A stretch of 64,000 nucleotides of DNA from Avena insularis (GCA_023614405.1 CM042684.1:532626682-532690681); one strand, 5' to 3'; numbered from the stretch's first letter, positions 12,223 to 23,884 are shown. Made by a program: numbers and translations. Notes: generated from the sequence alone by a model not told the origin.

Positions 12223-12252
<30 letters not shown>
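12223..12252 (+). repeat. (TC)15 microsatellite in 3' LTR
   Basis: An expanded counterpart of the 17-base CT run at 7012-7028 in the sister LTR. Confidence 0.9.
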
Positions 12253-12258
<6 letters not shown>

Positions 12259-15200
12259 CTGGCCCCACTCCCTCTCCAACTCCCGCCCAGCCACCTCCAC
12301 CTCACCAACCCCTCCACCTCACTCCCTCCATTCACCGCCTGCCACCTCACCTGCGCGGGCCCCACCTTCCCCAGTGGACAGCCACCCCGCCGCCTCTTGC
12401 CGCACGCCACTCCCTGGCCAATCGCCACCAACCGCCCAACCGCATCCACCCCGCAACCCCTTTTCCCGCTCGCCCCAGCCCCACCCCGACAACCCCGATC
12501 CCCAGGCCACGTGCCCCTATCCCCCGCTCGCGCTGCCTCGCAACCCCAGCACATCCCGCGCACGTTGTCCCAGCCCGGCCCCACTACTCCCCACCTCGCG
12601 TCCCGTCCCCGCTCGCCTCTCTCCTCTCCTCACCTACCCGTCGCCACCTACCCCGTCTCCCCCGTCGATCCCCTCCCTCTTCCTTGCTGTGCCGCCGCGT
12701 AGCTCTGCGGACGTCGCCGCCGGGCCTCCTCGCACCGGCCGCCCCTCATCGCCGCCCCCATCCTTCTCTCCCTTCCTCACCCCACAGCGATGCCGTGCCG
12801 GCCCGAGCTCCTCCCGGACGGCGAGCCACCCCTCCTCGCCGACCCTCCTTCCTCAACCGCTCCGGCCCCCGTGGTTCCTGCCACCATCAACCGTCGCTGC
12901 TCCGCGCCACCGTCGCCTCTGCCGTGCCGCTGCCGCCTCCCTCACCTCGCCGGCACCGCTCCCGCGCGTCGCCGCCGGGTCCCGTTTTCCCCGTGACCTT
13001 GCCTCCGCCACCGTCGACCGCCGTTCGCCTCCCCCGCTCCTCTCCGGCAACCGCCGCCTCCTCCACCTCCCTGCGGCCCCCCTCCTCTCTGCCCCGAGGC
13101 AGCGCCGCCTTCGGCCGTTCCGGCGCCTTCCCCAGTGCCGCCCGCAGCGCGGAGCCCCGCCACCGAGCCTCTCTCCTCTCCGGTTCCTGCACCTCCGGCC
13201 GCGCCGTCCTCGTCAGGAACCTCTCCTTCGCTGCGCCATCGTCGCCCTCTGCATGTATACTCCTCCATGCTGAGCCCTTGCCGCCTCCTCGCCTGCGAGT
13301 TATCGGGCACAAGGTGTTTTTCGTGTGGTTGTTGTGACCCGGGTCAAGACCACCCATGTTTCCCTGCGTGTGCCCCTTGTGTTCCTGATGTTGTCGCGTG
13401 GTGTTGGTGTAAGTGTTAAGAATGAGCTTTGCGACGGTATTGCTGCGGCTCGGGTACGTTTATGTCAACAAGATCGGCACCGACACCGAACAACTCACCT
13501 CGACCACGGATGCCGAGACAAGATCTACCGACGACTTGACCAAGATTCGAAGACCGAACCCTGGCGCGCCAAGTTCTTTGACCCCGAGGACCGATCCATC
13601 AGATGCAACAAGACCTTCTTCCCGTACCGATGCCCAAGGACCGAATGCCAAGTTCGCCGAGGACCCGGACACCAAGGTCACCGACACGGGACACCAAGTT
13701 CTTCATCTCGGACTCCATGACTGTCTACACGGACCCGAAGACCACGGTACCCGATCCATTCAAGTTTGCCATTGACGGCAAGATCGACACCGACCAGAGC
13801 GAACCCGATAGTCCTCCGACGCCAAACCAAGTCCTTCTCCCCGAAACGCCAAGCTCTCCTTCCGTTGTCCGAGACCGATCCCGTCGAACTGCTCCCTGTC
13901 GAACCCCGGACCCCCGGAACCCAAGATCTTCCGAACCCAGATGTGTGATCCTAAGCCCCTATTTTTATAATATGACATTATCAACTGTCGCATAATTAAT
14001 TCTTCATGCATGCATGGTTGTCTGTGGTTTGGGGGCAATATGCCAATTCACCTCATAATTAAATATGGAGTGTTTATGCGGGATATCTTTGTCTTATTCC
14101 GGACTCCATTTAAATTGGTATAGCGAACCAATGCCATGTTTCGCCCTGTTAATACAACATTTGAATTGCAGGGGTCTAAATAACTTGAACCGTTTAATTA
14201 ATTGTCGGGACCCCCGTTCCGCTTAATATTGCCTAGTTGCACCGCATCTGCATCATATCATAATCATGCCGGATCTTCTGCCGTAGTATTAAATATTGCA
14301 TCCAGTGTTTCTTCTAGTGTTTGCTTCTTCACGGACTAGGCTGATGAGTTGATGCGAGTATCGACAAGTTCTCCGGATATGAACCTCCGACAGTGTTTCC
14401 CAGGCGAGCACCTCTCCCCCTTCTACCTATTTTGCTTTTATAGTCTTTATTTCCTCATGTTGATCTATTGCTATCCGTGTCGCGATGCTTTAGTTTCCGT
14501 GCACCAGTTATATCCCGTGCAGCCTCTATATTGCCTTGGACACCTCCTATTACCTGTGTTTGGTAGATAGCTGGCCACGCAAGTCGTAGTTGCTTGCTCA
14601 GGTGCGATCTCGTGTTGTCGAGTACCATAGTTGTTGGAATGCTGGCAGATGTTTAATGGTGGAGATGCTTAATGGTGGAGATGATCATGACTTTAAATAC
14701 AACTATTAAAATGCTAGATATAACTAATACAGAGGCATCGGTGGGCAATAGATGTTATTTGGTTCTTCCACGCTCACTTGTGTCCCGTAGGACCCCGAGT
14801 ACTTGATACCTGTTCCTTGACTATTCACACTATCCACATCCGGGAGGCCTTATGGACCCCCCCTGAGCCAGAGCTTGATTCATTTCTATTTCTTGGGCCC
14901 ACAAAGTAGTTTGGGGCTTTTTTACTATCCTGTACCTATGCCATGCTTTACTGGTTTATTTAAGATTGTGCGTGGAGCACCTGTACTGTTTAGGATTGCG
15001 GAGTGTTTTCGCGGTATCGACAAGCCCAGTCACACTTTCGGGTTCCCAGTCGTTTACAGCCATTGGCGCAAACCTTGGGTCCGTCTCGGAGCCAGCCAAC
15101 TTCATTGCGGGTAGCTTAATGGGGTGGCCCGTGAAATATTTATGAATCCTATGATTGCCTTATCGTGAAAGCCTCGTTGGGTTTTGAGTTGTTTTTTCCG

Positions 15201-15350
15201 AGGTTGATCGAGTGTGTGTTGCTATTTGTGCACCCCTGTAGGGTAAATCTTTCTGAAAGCCGTGTCCACGGTTATGGACGACTTGGAGCATAGTATCTCG
15301 ATCATAGATAAGCATAACTAAAGTAGTGCTATAAATTTGACTTAATATAT

Positions 15351-15656
15351 CTGACTAGTAATCAGCTTCACTATAACGGAATGAATATTAAAAATGCCAA
15401 CAACTGGTGGATCTGTGGTGATCTGTGTCATACTATACCTGCCTAGTAAGTATTGCAACTCCAATGGAATGTGATAAAAGTGCCAACAACCGCTGGGTTT
15501 TGGGATTCCTTAGGACAATTATATCTGACTAGTAAATGTTCCAACTAGAACGGAATGTTAACTAAAACTACCCACTACTTATGCTATCAGGATGACTCAT
15601 GCTATATATCTGACTAGTAAATGCTGCAACTATAATGGAATGGGTAGAATTGCCAA
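15351..15656 (+). repeat. Four imperfect ~86-bp tandem repeats in 3' LTR
   Basis: Units start at 15351, 15439, 15525 and 15610 and correspond one to one with those in the 5' LTR. The array therefore predates this insertion. Confidence 0.8.
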
Positions 15657-16309
15657 CTGTGTGATTTCCTTGGTCCGACTTCCTCGTTTGGTCTCGATGG
15701 GGAAATACCAGGATGGGTTTGTTTGGTGTTAGCTTTAGGTTGGATCCGAATAGGTCTTTCTTATCCCTCTCTGATAACCGCCAGTTGTATCGAGTCTCTA
15801 TAGGTTGATTAGTGCCACTGCGCTGCCGCTTCAGCCCACCATACCTATGTAGGCGAGAGCCGCCGAATTCTAGCCTCGCCATGTACTGGCCTCAGTACTG
15901 ACGCTCCTCTTTTTCCTTTGCCCTTTGTCGGCACCCCTTTTGTTTAGCAGGTTTGAGATCGACGTCGTTAGCAGGGTTACCCTTCCGGCTTGGCCTGGGC
16001 AGGGTTATGGACGCCATTCGTTATTCTTCAGGGCTCTTAGCCCCATTTGCATCTTGTCCGTAGTCGGACGCTCTATCGTTTTCAAGGTGATTTGGATCTT
16101 TGCATTGTATATCTGTATTTTTGACTCGTTGAGTCGCTGTTGTATATATATCTGTTCTGTGGGTCCCATCGAGGACTGTTGTGTAATGGTATTACTTCGT
16201 TTTCCACCCGCACGAAAGTGCCTGGTGGGCGTCCTTGAATCGTTTCTATGCGGGTTTGACGGAAAGGGCTAAAACTTGCATAGGGCCGATTTGAGGGTGT
16301 TACAAGACG

Positions 16310-16434
16310 CGTGTGGTAACATCGTCAATGTCAATTTCAAGACCGTCAGATCAGTCTGTCAGACTCGATCTTTCAGAGGTACTCATAGAAGAGAGTATGT
16401 GTGTGTGCGCATTTATAGAGATGAATTAAAAAAG
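16310..16434 (+). repeat. Older SINE-like repeat, right half
   Basis: Continues the repeat interrupted at 6639. It runs through TATGTGTGTGTGCGCATTTA and ends in an A-rich tail (AATTAAAAAAG, 16424-16434). A tail of this kind fits a retroposed SINE-like element, but its family is not certain. Confidence 0.4.
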
Positions 16435-16558
16435 TTTCATATAGTCGGCCACTCCCCCTAGACCCTCATTGTTCTTGTTCTCTGTGCTCCACCGGAGACA
16501 AGCGGTGCCTCCATCCGAGACAGGTGGACCTCAACACATGTTGGCTTCCTAGTAAGTA

Positions 16559-16726
16559 CTCCTCCGTTTCAAAATATAAGATGTTTTAGTTTTATAAAAT
16601 AAGTGTATCTAGACCCCTTTTAGTGTATAGGTTCATATAGGTTTGAAGTGGACCTACACACTAAAAGGTGTCTAAGTACACTCATTTCACGAAGCTAAAA
16701 CATCTTATACTTTGAAACGGAGGGAG
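16559..16726. mobile_element. Stowaway-type MITE
   Basis: The inverted ends are CTCCTCCGTTTCAAA and its complement TTTGAAACGGAGGGAG. The element is about 168 bp and flanked by TA (16557-16558 and 16727-16728). Its interior has long inverted complementarity. Both termini and the TA target match Tc1/mariner-derived Stowaway MITEs of grasses. Confidence 0.9.
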
Positions 16727-17014
16727 TACTACGCTAGTTAACGGGCAGCTCATAGTTGAAGGTGCCTAGAGATCTTTACTTTAAAGGGAAAAAATCCATT
16801 GCCAAAGAGGATAATCTATTTAATTATAGCTTGATATATTCTTGCAACTGCATTTTGTTATATAAGGAGTCAAGTCAATGCCATGTATTTTAAGCCCGTC
16901 GGTATTTATTTTGGTTGTTTGAAATGAAGAGAACCAGATGAGGCTGAATAAGTCGAAGAAAAAACTACAGGGCGAGAAACAGAAGTAGGCCATTGCCAGC
17001 GTCATAGTAACCTA

Positions 17015-17166
17015 CTCCCTCCGTTTTAAAATATAAGATATTTTAGCTTGTGAAAAAGTGTAACTAGACCTCTTTTATGTATAGGTTCATGTAGGTTTAA
17101 AATAACCTACACACTAAAAAAAGTTTAGATACACTCATTTTATTAACTATTTTAAAACAGATGGAG
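17015..17166. mobile_element. Stowaway-type MITE, older copy
   Basis: The ends are CTCCCTCCGTTTTAAAA and TTTTAAAACAGATGGAG, with TA at 17013-17014 and 17167-17168. The interior is homologous to the MITE at 16559-16726 but more diverged. Confidence 0.85.
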
Positions 17167-17333
17167 TAGCTGATAATGGGCAAACACGTACATGCACAGG
17201 CGCATGCATGGTCGATCTCGATCAGTTAATCCAATTGTTTTTTTTTTGTCCACGTGACTGATCAGGATTCCCTATTTGTAGACATCACAGTGCGTCCGTA
17301 ACGCAGCAGCTGTATGTATACTAGGTTTGCGTC

Positions 17334-17610
17334 CACGGGCGGGCCAGCTCAATTCAAGGGTATTCAGTTGAATATTCAAAATATTTTGGTAAAATGCTGA
17401 TATTTAAAATTTCTGCGGATATATATATTAAAAAACTAACTATCATAAAATAAATGAAAGAAATAAGTGGCTCAATTGGTTTCAACCTATTGGTTTAGGG
17501 TTCAAACCCCATGGCTGGATCATTTGGTTATTTTTGTAAACATTTATTCCAAACACTATTTTTTACTATAAAATTTGAATACCCGTTCTTAAAATTCTAG
17601 GCCCGCCCCT
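17334..17610. mobile_element. Non-autonomous TIR element (hAT/MULE-like), 277 bp
   Basis: Imperfect inverted ends of about 35 bp share GGGCGGGCC and GGGTATTCA (left end CACGGGCGGGCC, right end GGCCCGCCCCT). The flanks GTTTGCGTC (17325-17333) and GTTTGCGCC (17611-17619) look like an 8-9 bp target duplication with one change. That duplication length points to the hAT or Mutator superfamily. No transposase is present. Confidence 0.65.
17468..17510 (+). other. Possible Pol III A/B-box pair inside the TIR element
   Basis: TGGCTCAATTGG (17468-17479) is one base from the A-box consensus, and GGGTTCAAACCCC (17498-17510) fits a B box. The start-to-start spacing of about 31 bases is shorter than in tRNA but seen in plant SINEs. 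It may be a captured SINE piece or chance. Confidence 0.3.
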
Positions 17611-17844
17611 GTTTGCGCCGTTGGATGTTGAGCTTGATCAGAAGAAGACTAAATACCCAATTTGGGCTTTAGTCGGTATAGCGTGTTTTAGTGATTTTAA
17701 GGAGTTTAACGCGATTGTCAAAACAAAAGGAGTTTAACACGTACAAAAGTACTCTCATATATATACATGCACACAGGAGCTTGTATCCTAGAATTTTTTA
17801 GCAAAAAATATTGGGTATTCATTACATACCCATGAATAGTTCTA

Positions 17845-18661
17845 ACTCCGCCTTGTCCCTCTACCTCTTTTTACTTGTAGTAGAGGGCCTCTCTCATCTC
17901 TTAAAACAAAGTTGACGTTCATCGCATCTTCAGGGAATTAAGGTGGATCCCGCAGCTCCATCTGTGAACCATCTTCTCTTTGTTGATGACAACCTGATGT
18001 TTGAAAAGGCGAGCACCGAGGGAGCTAAGGAAGTAAATGAAATATTGGAGAAATATTGCAATGCGTCGAGTCAGGGTGTGAACTTTGATAAATCTTTGGG
18101 TTTTTTTCAGCAATGGATGCCTAGAGGAGAAGATGCAATCTATGAAGAACGTTCTCAATGTTCCCAATGAGACTCTCACTGAAAAGTACCTTGGGATGCC
18201 ATATGATGTTGGTAGATCAAAAAATGGGGCCTTTGAATATCTTAAGGTTCGGATTTAGAAACATATTCAAGAGTGGCTCGAGAAGCTTTTGGCATCGTGT
18301 GAAAAGGATGCTTGATAAAGGCTGTGGCAATGACAATACCTACCTTTTAAATGTCATGTTTCAAATTACCGAGAGGTTTCTGCCTAGCGATTAATTCCAT
18401 GGTCTGAAGATTTTGGTGGGGATGCAAGGATGGCAAGCACAAGATGAGTTAGGTGTCATGGGAAACCATGTGTTCACCTAAATACGCTAGAGGTATGGGG
18501 TTTTGTAATATCAAGTTGTTTAACATTGCTATGTTGGCTCGGCAAGCATGGAGCATACTCCAAAACTTAGAGGCTCTAAGCTTGTGAATTGTGAAGGCAA
18601 CATACTTCCCTAACTCAATCTTTCTTGATGCTTTGCTAAGCTCTTCACCTTCCCAGGTGTG
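17845..18661 (+). pseudogene. LINE (plant L1-type) reverse transcriptase, 5' fragment
   Basis: Translation across several frames gives a non-LTR reverse transcriptase. A YLFLLVVEGLSHLLK stretch starts near 17859. The catalytic box is FVDD (17979-17990, usual FADD). The downstream thumb/connection motifs read YLGMP, LEKLLASC and FWWGCKDGK in shifted frames. Several stops and frameshifts make it a dead copy, probably 5'-truncated. It is cut at 18661 by the gypsy element and continues at 25482. Confidence 0.85.
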
Positions 18662-20254
18662 TGATACGTTGCAAATGTATCTATAATTTTTAATGTTCCA
18701 TGCTTGGTTTTGTCTACTTTCTTGTGTTTTGTCCATACTTTGGAGTAATTTTCATATGATTTCTTGGACTAACCTATTAACAAGAGCCACAGTGCCAACT
18801 GCCGGTTTTCTGCTGTTTTTGGTTCCAGGAAAGTCAGAAAATGAATATTCTCGGAATTGGATGGGACAAAAGCCAAAGTTGCTATTTTACCGGAAGACAT
18901 CTGGAGCCAGAATACGAGACAGAGAGGGGCTGGGGCCCGGCCACACCACCTGGCCGCGCGGCCAGGCCTGGACCGTGCCAGGGGGTGGTCTGGCCAACCC
19001 CAGCACCCCCTCGGCCTCTCCTTCCGCCTATATATTGCCTCCGATACCAAAACCCTAAGTACCCGAAAAAAATCCACGAAAGAGTATGTAGCCGCCGTCA
19101 TCTCCATCCCTAGATCGGGAGGGATCTGAAACTCTTCCCGGTACCCTGCCGGAGAGGGGAATTCACCCTGGAGGCCTTCTTCATCATCATGCAAGCCTCC
19201 GGTGTGATGTGTGAGTAGTTCATCTCTGGACTACGGGTCCATGTAGTAGCTAGATGGCTGGTTCTCCTCCTTTGTGCTTTCATGTCTAGATCTTGTGAGC
19301 TCTGTTAATGATCAAGATCATCTATTTGTAATTCTGCATGTTGTGTTTGCGGGGATTCGATGGATATTGAGATGCTATTTCAGATTGATTATTGATTCTA
19401 TCATGTCTTTGTTATTTGTGATCTTGCATGCTTTCCGTTGTTAGTAGCTATCTTGGCCAAGTAGATGCTAGCAACTCCAAGAGTTAGTATTTATGCTCGA
19501 TAGTGGGTTCATGCCTCTGGTAATCTGGGGAAGTGACAAAAATCTCTAAGGTACTAGATGTGTTGTTGCTACTAAAAAGAAAACAACAATCATTTGTTCA
19601 TAGAACAATCATATTGTTTACTTTACACACAATTCGTAAAGCAATAATCTGTTGCTTGCAACTTAATATTGGAGGGGGTTCGGATGATAACCTGAAGGTG
19701 GATTATTAGTCATAGATGCAGTTGGATGGCGGTCTATGTATAATGTTGTAATGCCCAATCAAGTCTCAAAGGAGTCAAGATGATTAGTATATGCTTGTAT
19801 GCTTTCTCGATGTTTGTCAATTGCCCCGCTGTAATTTGTTCACCCAGCATGTTATCTATCTTAAGGAGAGCCACCTCTAGTGAACTATGGACGCCAGTCC
19901 TTTCTTTTACATACAATCTACAAACTATTTACTGCTTTGTGTTTACTTTTTGCAAACTATTACTTCCTTCCATTTGATATGTTTAATCCTTTGTTTTCAG
20001 CAAAAACGGTGAGATTGACAACCTCATCGCAAGTTAGGGGCAAAGTTCTGTGGTTGTGTTGTGCAGGTCTCCACGTTGCTGCTGGCACCGGTAGTGCGCC
20101 CTGCCAACGTTCAACTAGCTACACCTTTGTGGTGTTTCCTTGCTCCTACTGGATTGATAACCTTGGTTTCTTACTGAGGGAAAAGGTTGATGTTGTGCTC
20201 ATCATACCTTCCTCTTGGGGTTCCCCAACGAGCTCGATATATTTTGGGCCATCA
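18662..20254 (+). repeat. 5' LTR (1593 bp)
   Basis: Starts TGATACGTTGCAAATG and ends TTTTGGGCCATCA. The TATA box is at 19029-19034. It matches the solo LTR at 286-1874 closely. Confidence 0.93.
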
Positions 20255-20265
20255 AGCATTTTTTC

Positions 20266-20282
20266 TGGCGCCGTTTCCGGGG
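20266..20282 (+). other. Primer-binding site, tRNA-Asp
   Basis: TGGCGCCGTTTCCGGGG differs at one base from the complement of the plant tRNA-Asp 3' end (TGGCGCCGTTGCCGGGG). It lies 11 bases after the LTR. tRNA-Asp priming is typical of Athila-clade gypsy elements. Confidence 0.85.
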
Positions 20283-20483
20283 AGTCAAGGACATCTTCAC
20301 AAGGGGAGTCCCTCATAACCAATCTCTTTACTTTGTTATTTTTGTTTTTGCTTAGTTTCTTTTTGTTTTGTTTGCTTGTTTCTTTATCACAAATACAAAA
20401 AAAATAGTTTTACAAGTTTGCTTTCTTTATCAAAAACAAAAAAATTAAGTCTCCTTTAGTTGTTACTTCTTCCTTAGTTCACC

Positions 20484-21107
20484 ATGTTGATCCCTAAATT
20501 CACCCTGAAAGACCTTTCAATAGGTAGTGGCTCCATAATTGGAAAAGGTAATATTGAAGAATTCTTTAATCATGTTAGTAAACATGAGGATACCAAGGAT
20601 AGATCCCTTGCAAAACTTGCTCCAAACTATGAGATTGTTGCAGCTTCTTTAGTTCACATGTTGGAAGCTAGGTTTGTTAACCTCAACCCCTTAATGCAAG
20701 TAATATTTCTTAAACTTAAAGACATTGAGGACCCTGAAAAGAGGGATTTTATTCTAGAAACTTTGTTTAAGGAATTCTATGATGTTGCCAAGGAAGCTAG
20801 AAAAGTCTTTGAACATTTAAATATGCTAGGCTCATGTGTAGATGTTGTCGGTACACGAGAGAAGATGAACAAAACTGAACCTAATGGGGAGGAAACTAAG
20901 GTATCAATACCCTTTAAACTGGTAGCAATACATGAAGCCATAGAAAAGAATCTTGATTGGATTGTTCCTGAAAACCCTTTTGATGAAAATAGTGAACCTA
21001 AGAGCATTGAGAGAGGATCCTCTAGAACTTATTTAGATGCTATACCTTGCCTTGTTGAAGATATTTCTAGTATTAATCTTAATGCTTCTTCATTTGAGAA
21101 CACTTGA
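20484..21107 (+). CDS. Retroelement ORF of unknown function (207 aa)
   Basis: An uninterrupted 207-residue frame starts MLIPKFTLKDLS and ends LNASSFENT, about 200 bases after the primer site where gag would begin. It has no zinc knuckle, protease motif or polymerase box. The composition is acidic and helical-looking, with an E/K-rich middle (residues about 70-130) and a conserved-looking IEKNLDWIVPENPFDE segment near 153-168. Its last nine residues also end the protease-bearing frame of the element at 32371-39753, so the two ORFs share a 3' end but differ upstream. An intact frame in an otherwise polymerase-less element suggests it was under selection until recently. It may replace or modify gag function, which is inference. 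I do not recognise a domain. Confidence 0.65.
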   Translation: MLIPKFTLKDLSIGSGSIIGKGNIEEFFNHVSKHEDTKDRSLAKLAPNYEIVAASLVHMLEARFVNLNPLMQVIFLKLKDIEDPEKRDFILETLFKEFYDVAKEARKVFEHLNMLGSCVDVVGTREKMNKTEPNGEETKVSIPFKLVAIHEAIEKNLDWIVPENPFDENSEPKSIERGSSRTYLDAIPCLVEDISSINLNASSFENT

Positions 21108-23884
21108 TTCTTTTTCTTGCTTCTTATGCCTAACTTAAAGGCGTTAAAGAAAAGTACTTATTGGGAGATAACCCAAAAGTTTTAGATGAGTCTTGGAAGT
21201 TATTACTTCAATAATAACCGCTCCTTATCCTTTTTATTTGCTTTTTGTGCCAAGAGTAACCTCTAATGAGAGAGAAGTAATGATTGGGAAAGTTGCTGTC
21301 CCAAAACAGATTTCTGTGTTTCACCGTAAATATTCGTGTAAAATCTCTGAACGTCTTTTTGAGGCGTGAATTTTTGTGATTCTGTCCCAGGTTATTATCT
21401 AACTTTTGTTAGTTCAACACTTTTTGATTTGAGCAACAGAAGGTCTTCAAAAAAAATCGTCTTTATCTGCTTGTCTGTTTTGACAGATTTCTGCCATTTT
21501 CTGCATTTGCTCCTTGTTGGTTCCTTTTTGAGTTCTTTTGGGGAATTGAGCGTTTTGAGGGAAGTGCTACAGTATATAGTGTTCTAATGGAAGTTTATTG
21601 GTGTTAGAACTGAACCTAAAGACTTATTATCTTGAGTGCACTAATGTTGCTAATAAAAATTGTGTGAAGTTTTGTATGAAGGAAAAATTTCAGGTGTATG
21701 GAAGGAATGAGTAATGAGATGAAGGATGGACTAAAGCTCAAGCTTGGGGATGCCACGTGTGTCACCCCAAGAAATATCCAAGAAGTACAAGCGTCAAATC
21801 TTGGGGATGCCCAAGGCATCCCCCTCTTCATCAATAAAAATCCTAGGTTTCTTCCAAACGCTTCATTTTTATTGTTTCATGCACAGTTGTGTTGTTCTTG
21901 GAGCGTCTTCTTTTTCGTTTTTGTGTTGGTTTTTCGTTTGCTTAGTTTGCTGAATAAATTGGTTGGACCCCCTCTTTCATACATTGGTTTTCAAATAGTT
22001 TGGTTTGGTTTGGAAAAGAGTAGGAAAGTTCATGCTTAAGTGTTAAAGAGAGCTTGTTTTTGACTGTGGCCTATGCTTTGTCATGCCATGCTTGATATTG
22101 TTTGGCTTTATGCTTAGTATTCTTTGTTGTAGCATGACTTCTTATAAACAATTGAGATTGCTTAATGTGCCTTGGATGAATCATGCGTTATTTTAGCATA
22201 TTAAAGCATAGTATAGTGGTATTCTCCTTTGGTGCTTTATTTGGGTTGACTTGGCGCATGCTCAGACCATGTTATGACTATCTCAAGTCACCATAGCCTT
22301 TATGATCCTTTAGTTTTCAACTTGTAGTATCACTTTATGCTTTGATCAATATGTTTTGTCGCTCTGCATGATTATGGCCATTATTGCTCTCTTAGTTTGT
22401 CGCTCCCAGTCTTTTGCTAGCCTCCACAACCAAGTATGAGTTCCGCTCATGCATCCAACTCCTTAAACCAAGTTATTCCAAAGAGTCCACCATACCTACC
22501 TACTAGCATATGCTATTCCAAGTATATTCATGTTTTTGTTTACCTTCCGAATTAAACTTGTTATGAGAAAACTAGTGATTAAAGCTCTCACGAACTTGAT
22601 GGCACACTTTACTTTCTTGCACTTAATAAACTTGAACCATTGCGTCCATCTTTGTTGCGTATATGCTTGCGCTTTATAAGTTGAAGTTAGCAGAACCATG
22701 TATCATGGGGAACGCTTTCAACATTGCACCTGTACTTTGTATCCCATTGATATCATGTTCTTTTGCTTATGGATCCCGGCGGTGTGAAATAAAAGGGAAA
22801 CTTGTAAGATCATGGAGTTTGTATGTGTGTTAGAGAAACACCTGGGTCGCTGGTCTAATCCATGCTGTCATGGTGGAAACCTGCAGCGTAACCATAATGA
22901 GCTGTCTATGAAGCATTCTTCTTATAAAAAAAAGAGTCAGATATTGAGAAAAAAATAGAAAAAAGAAAAAAAGAGGTATGAGAAAAGAGGAAAGAGAGAA
23001 AAAAGCACCATATTCCCATGGTAAATAAGAAGATTGCTGAGATGCTCGTTGTCTGCTTGCCTTGTCATTTTGATATGAGGACTCTTCCGTATCATCGGGC
23101 AAGGGGTACCCCGTTGGCGGTTCTTTATGATACATATGTACTTACAATGATAAGAGCTTACTTGTGACTAAAGTTGAGTAGCATGAGGTTCGGTCTTCGT
23201 AAGTAAGGGGCATGAGATTTTGGTTTATAACTTGTCAAGCATATCCTCTTAGTTGTGTCACTTTAACCTTAATCATTTCAAGATGCTTATGATAGGGGCA
23301 ATGAGAGCTGAAAGCTATAAGTAGCATATTTTTTGGAAGCTCTTTATGAGACTTGAATCCCTAATTCCTTCTATGAAGGCCTTTCTTCCACCATTATATT
23401 GAGTCTCCACCTTCTATCTTTATGCACCTACTTTGAGAGTATAGTGGCCATTCTTAGTTCTATGTGCATTGTCCCGAGACTAGTTGATTGATGCATAACT
23501 TGATATTGCTTATTTTAAACTATTTGTATCTAGTCACTCTTATGAACTTTTAAGGTGTTCTATGCATTTATAATTGCTACTCTATGACGGACAAGATGAA
23601 TGCTATTATGCTATGTTTTCTTTATGTGAAACAAACAAACGTCTTACAAAGCATTGTTATTCATGAATCTTTTGTTTATGCCTTTTCATGTTGCATCATA
23701 GTTTTCTTTGTCTTATTGCTAGAATTTTGTCTTTCATGTTATGATTGAAGTACTATGATCCTATCTTTGAATGTTTTACAAATACTTTGATCAAGTTTAT
23801 GATGGTGCATGTCACCTCAAAAATTATTCTTTCTTTTTATCACTTACCTACTCGAGGACGAGCAGGAGTTAAGCTTGGGGATAT
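21108..23884 (+). other. Long non-coding 3' internal region of the gypsy element
   Basis: About 2.8 kb without a supported frame. Many blocks recur in the elements at 32371-39753 (complement) and 54286-61904, for example AACCGCTCCTTATCC, TGGATCCCGGCGGTGTGAAA and AAGGGGTACCCCGTTGGCGG. It ends in a purine-rich tract before the second LTR. Confidence 0.8.
21803..21823 (+). other. Perfect hairpin in the 3' internal region
   Basis: GGGGATGCC and GGCATCCCC form a 9-bp perfect stem with loop CAA. The same hairpin lies at 35351-35371 in the related minus-strand element. Confidence 0.7.

Larger units (their letters stand above)
6640..16304 (+). mobile_element. LTR retroelement with ~4.4 kb LTRs and a 796-bp interior (LARD-like)
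   Basis: Two long, closely similar direct repeats (6640-11049 and 11846-16304) begin TGTGGCG and end GAGGGTGTTACA. They are flanked by AGACG at 6635-6639 and 16305-16309, an exact 5-bp target duplication. A primer-binding site for initiator tRNA-Met, TGGTATCAGAGCT, lies 3 bases after the first LTR. The interior is only 796 bp and encodes no recognisable gag, protease, reverse transcriptase or integrase. The element must therefore be mobilised in trans. It resembles the large retrotransposon derivatives described from Triticeae, but with a much smaller interior. The plus orientation comes from the primer site. Confidence 0.92.
11846..16304 (+). repeat. 3' LTR (4459 bp) of the giant-LTR element
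   Basis: This copy matches the 5' LTR with scattered substitutions and small indels, including the longer TC run at 12223-12252 and a short duplication near 14652-14676. It starts TGTGGCGCCCCGC and ends GGGTGTTACA, followed directly by the AGACG duplication. Confidence 0.92.

Noticed and set aside
6640..16304. Tandem segmental duplication of ~4.4 kb
   Set aside because: The TG...CA ends, the tRNA-Met primer site after the first copy and the AGACG target duplication show that the copies are LTRs of one retroelement.
17468..17510. Functional tRNA gene
   Set aside because: The A/B-box spacing is too short and the flanks do not form an acceptor stem or anticodon arm.
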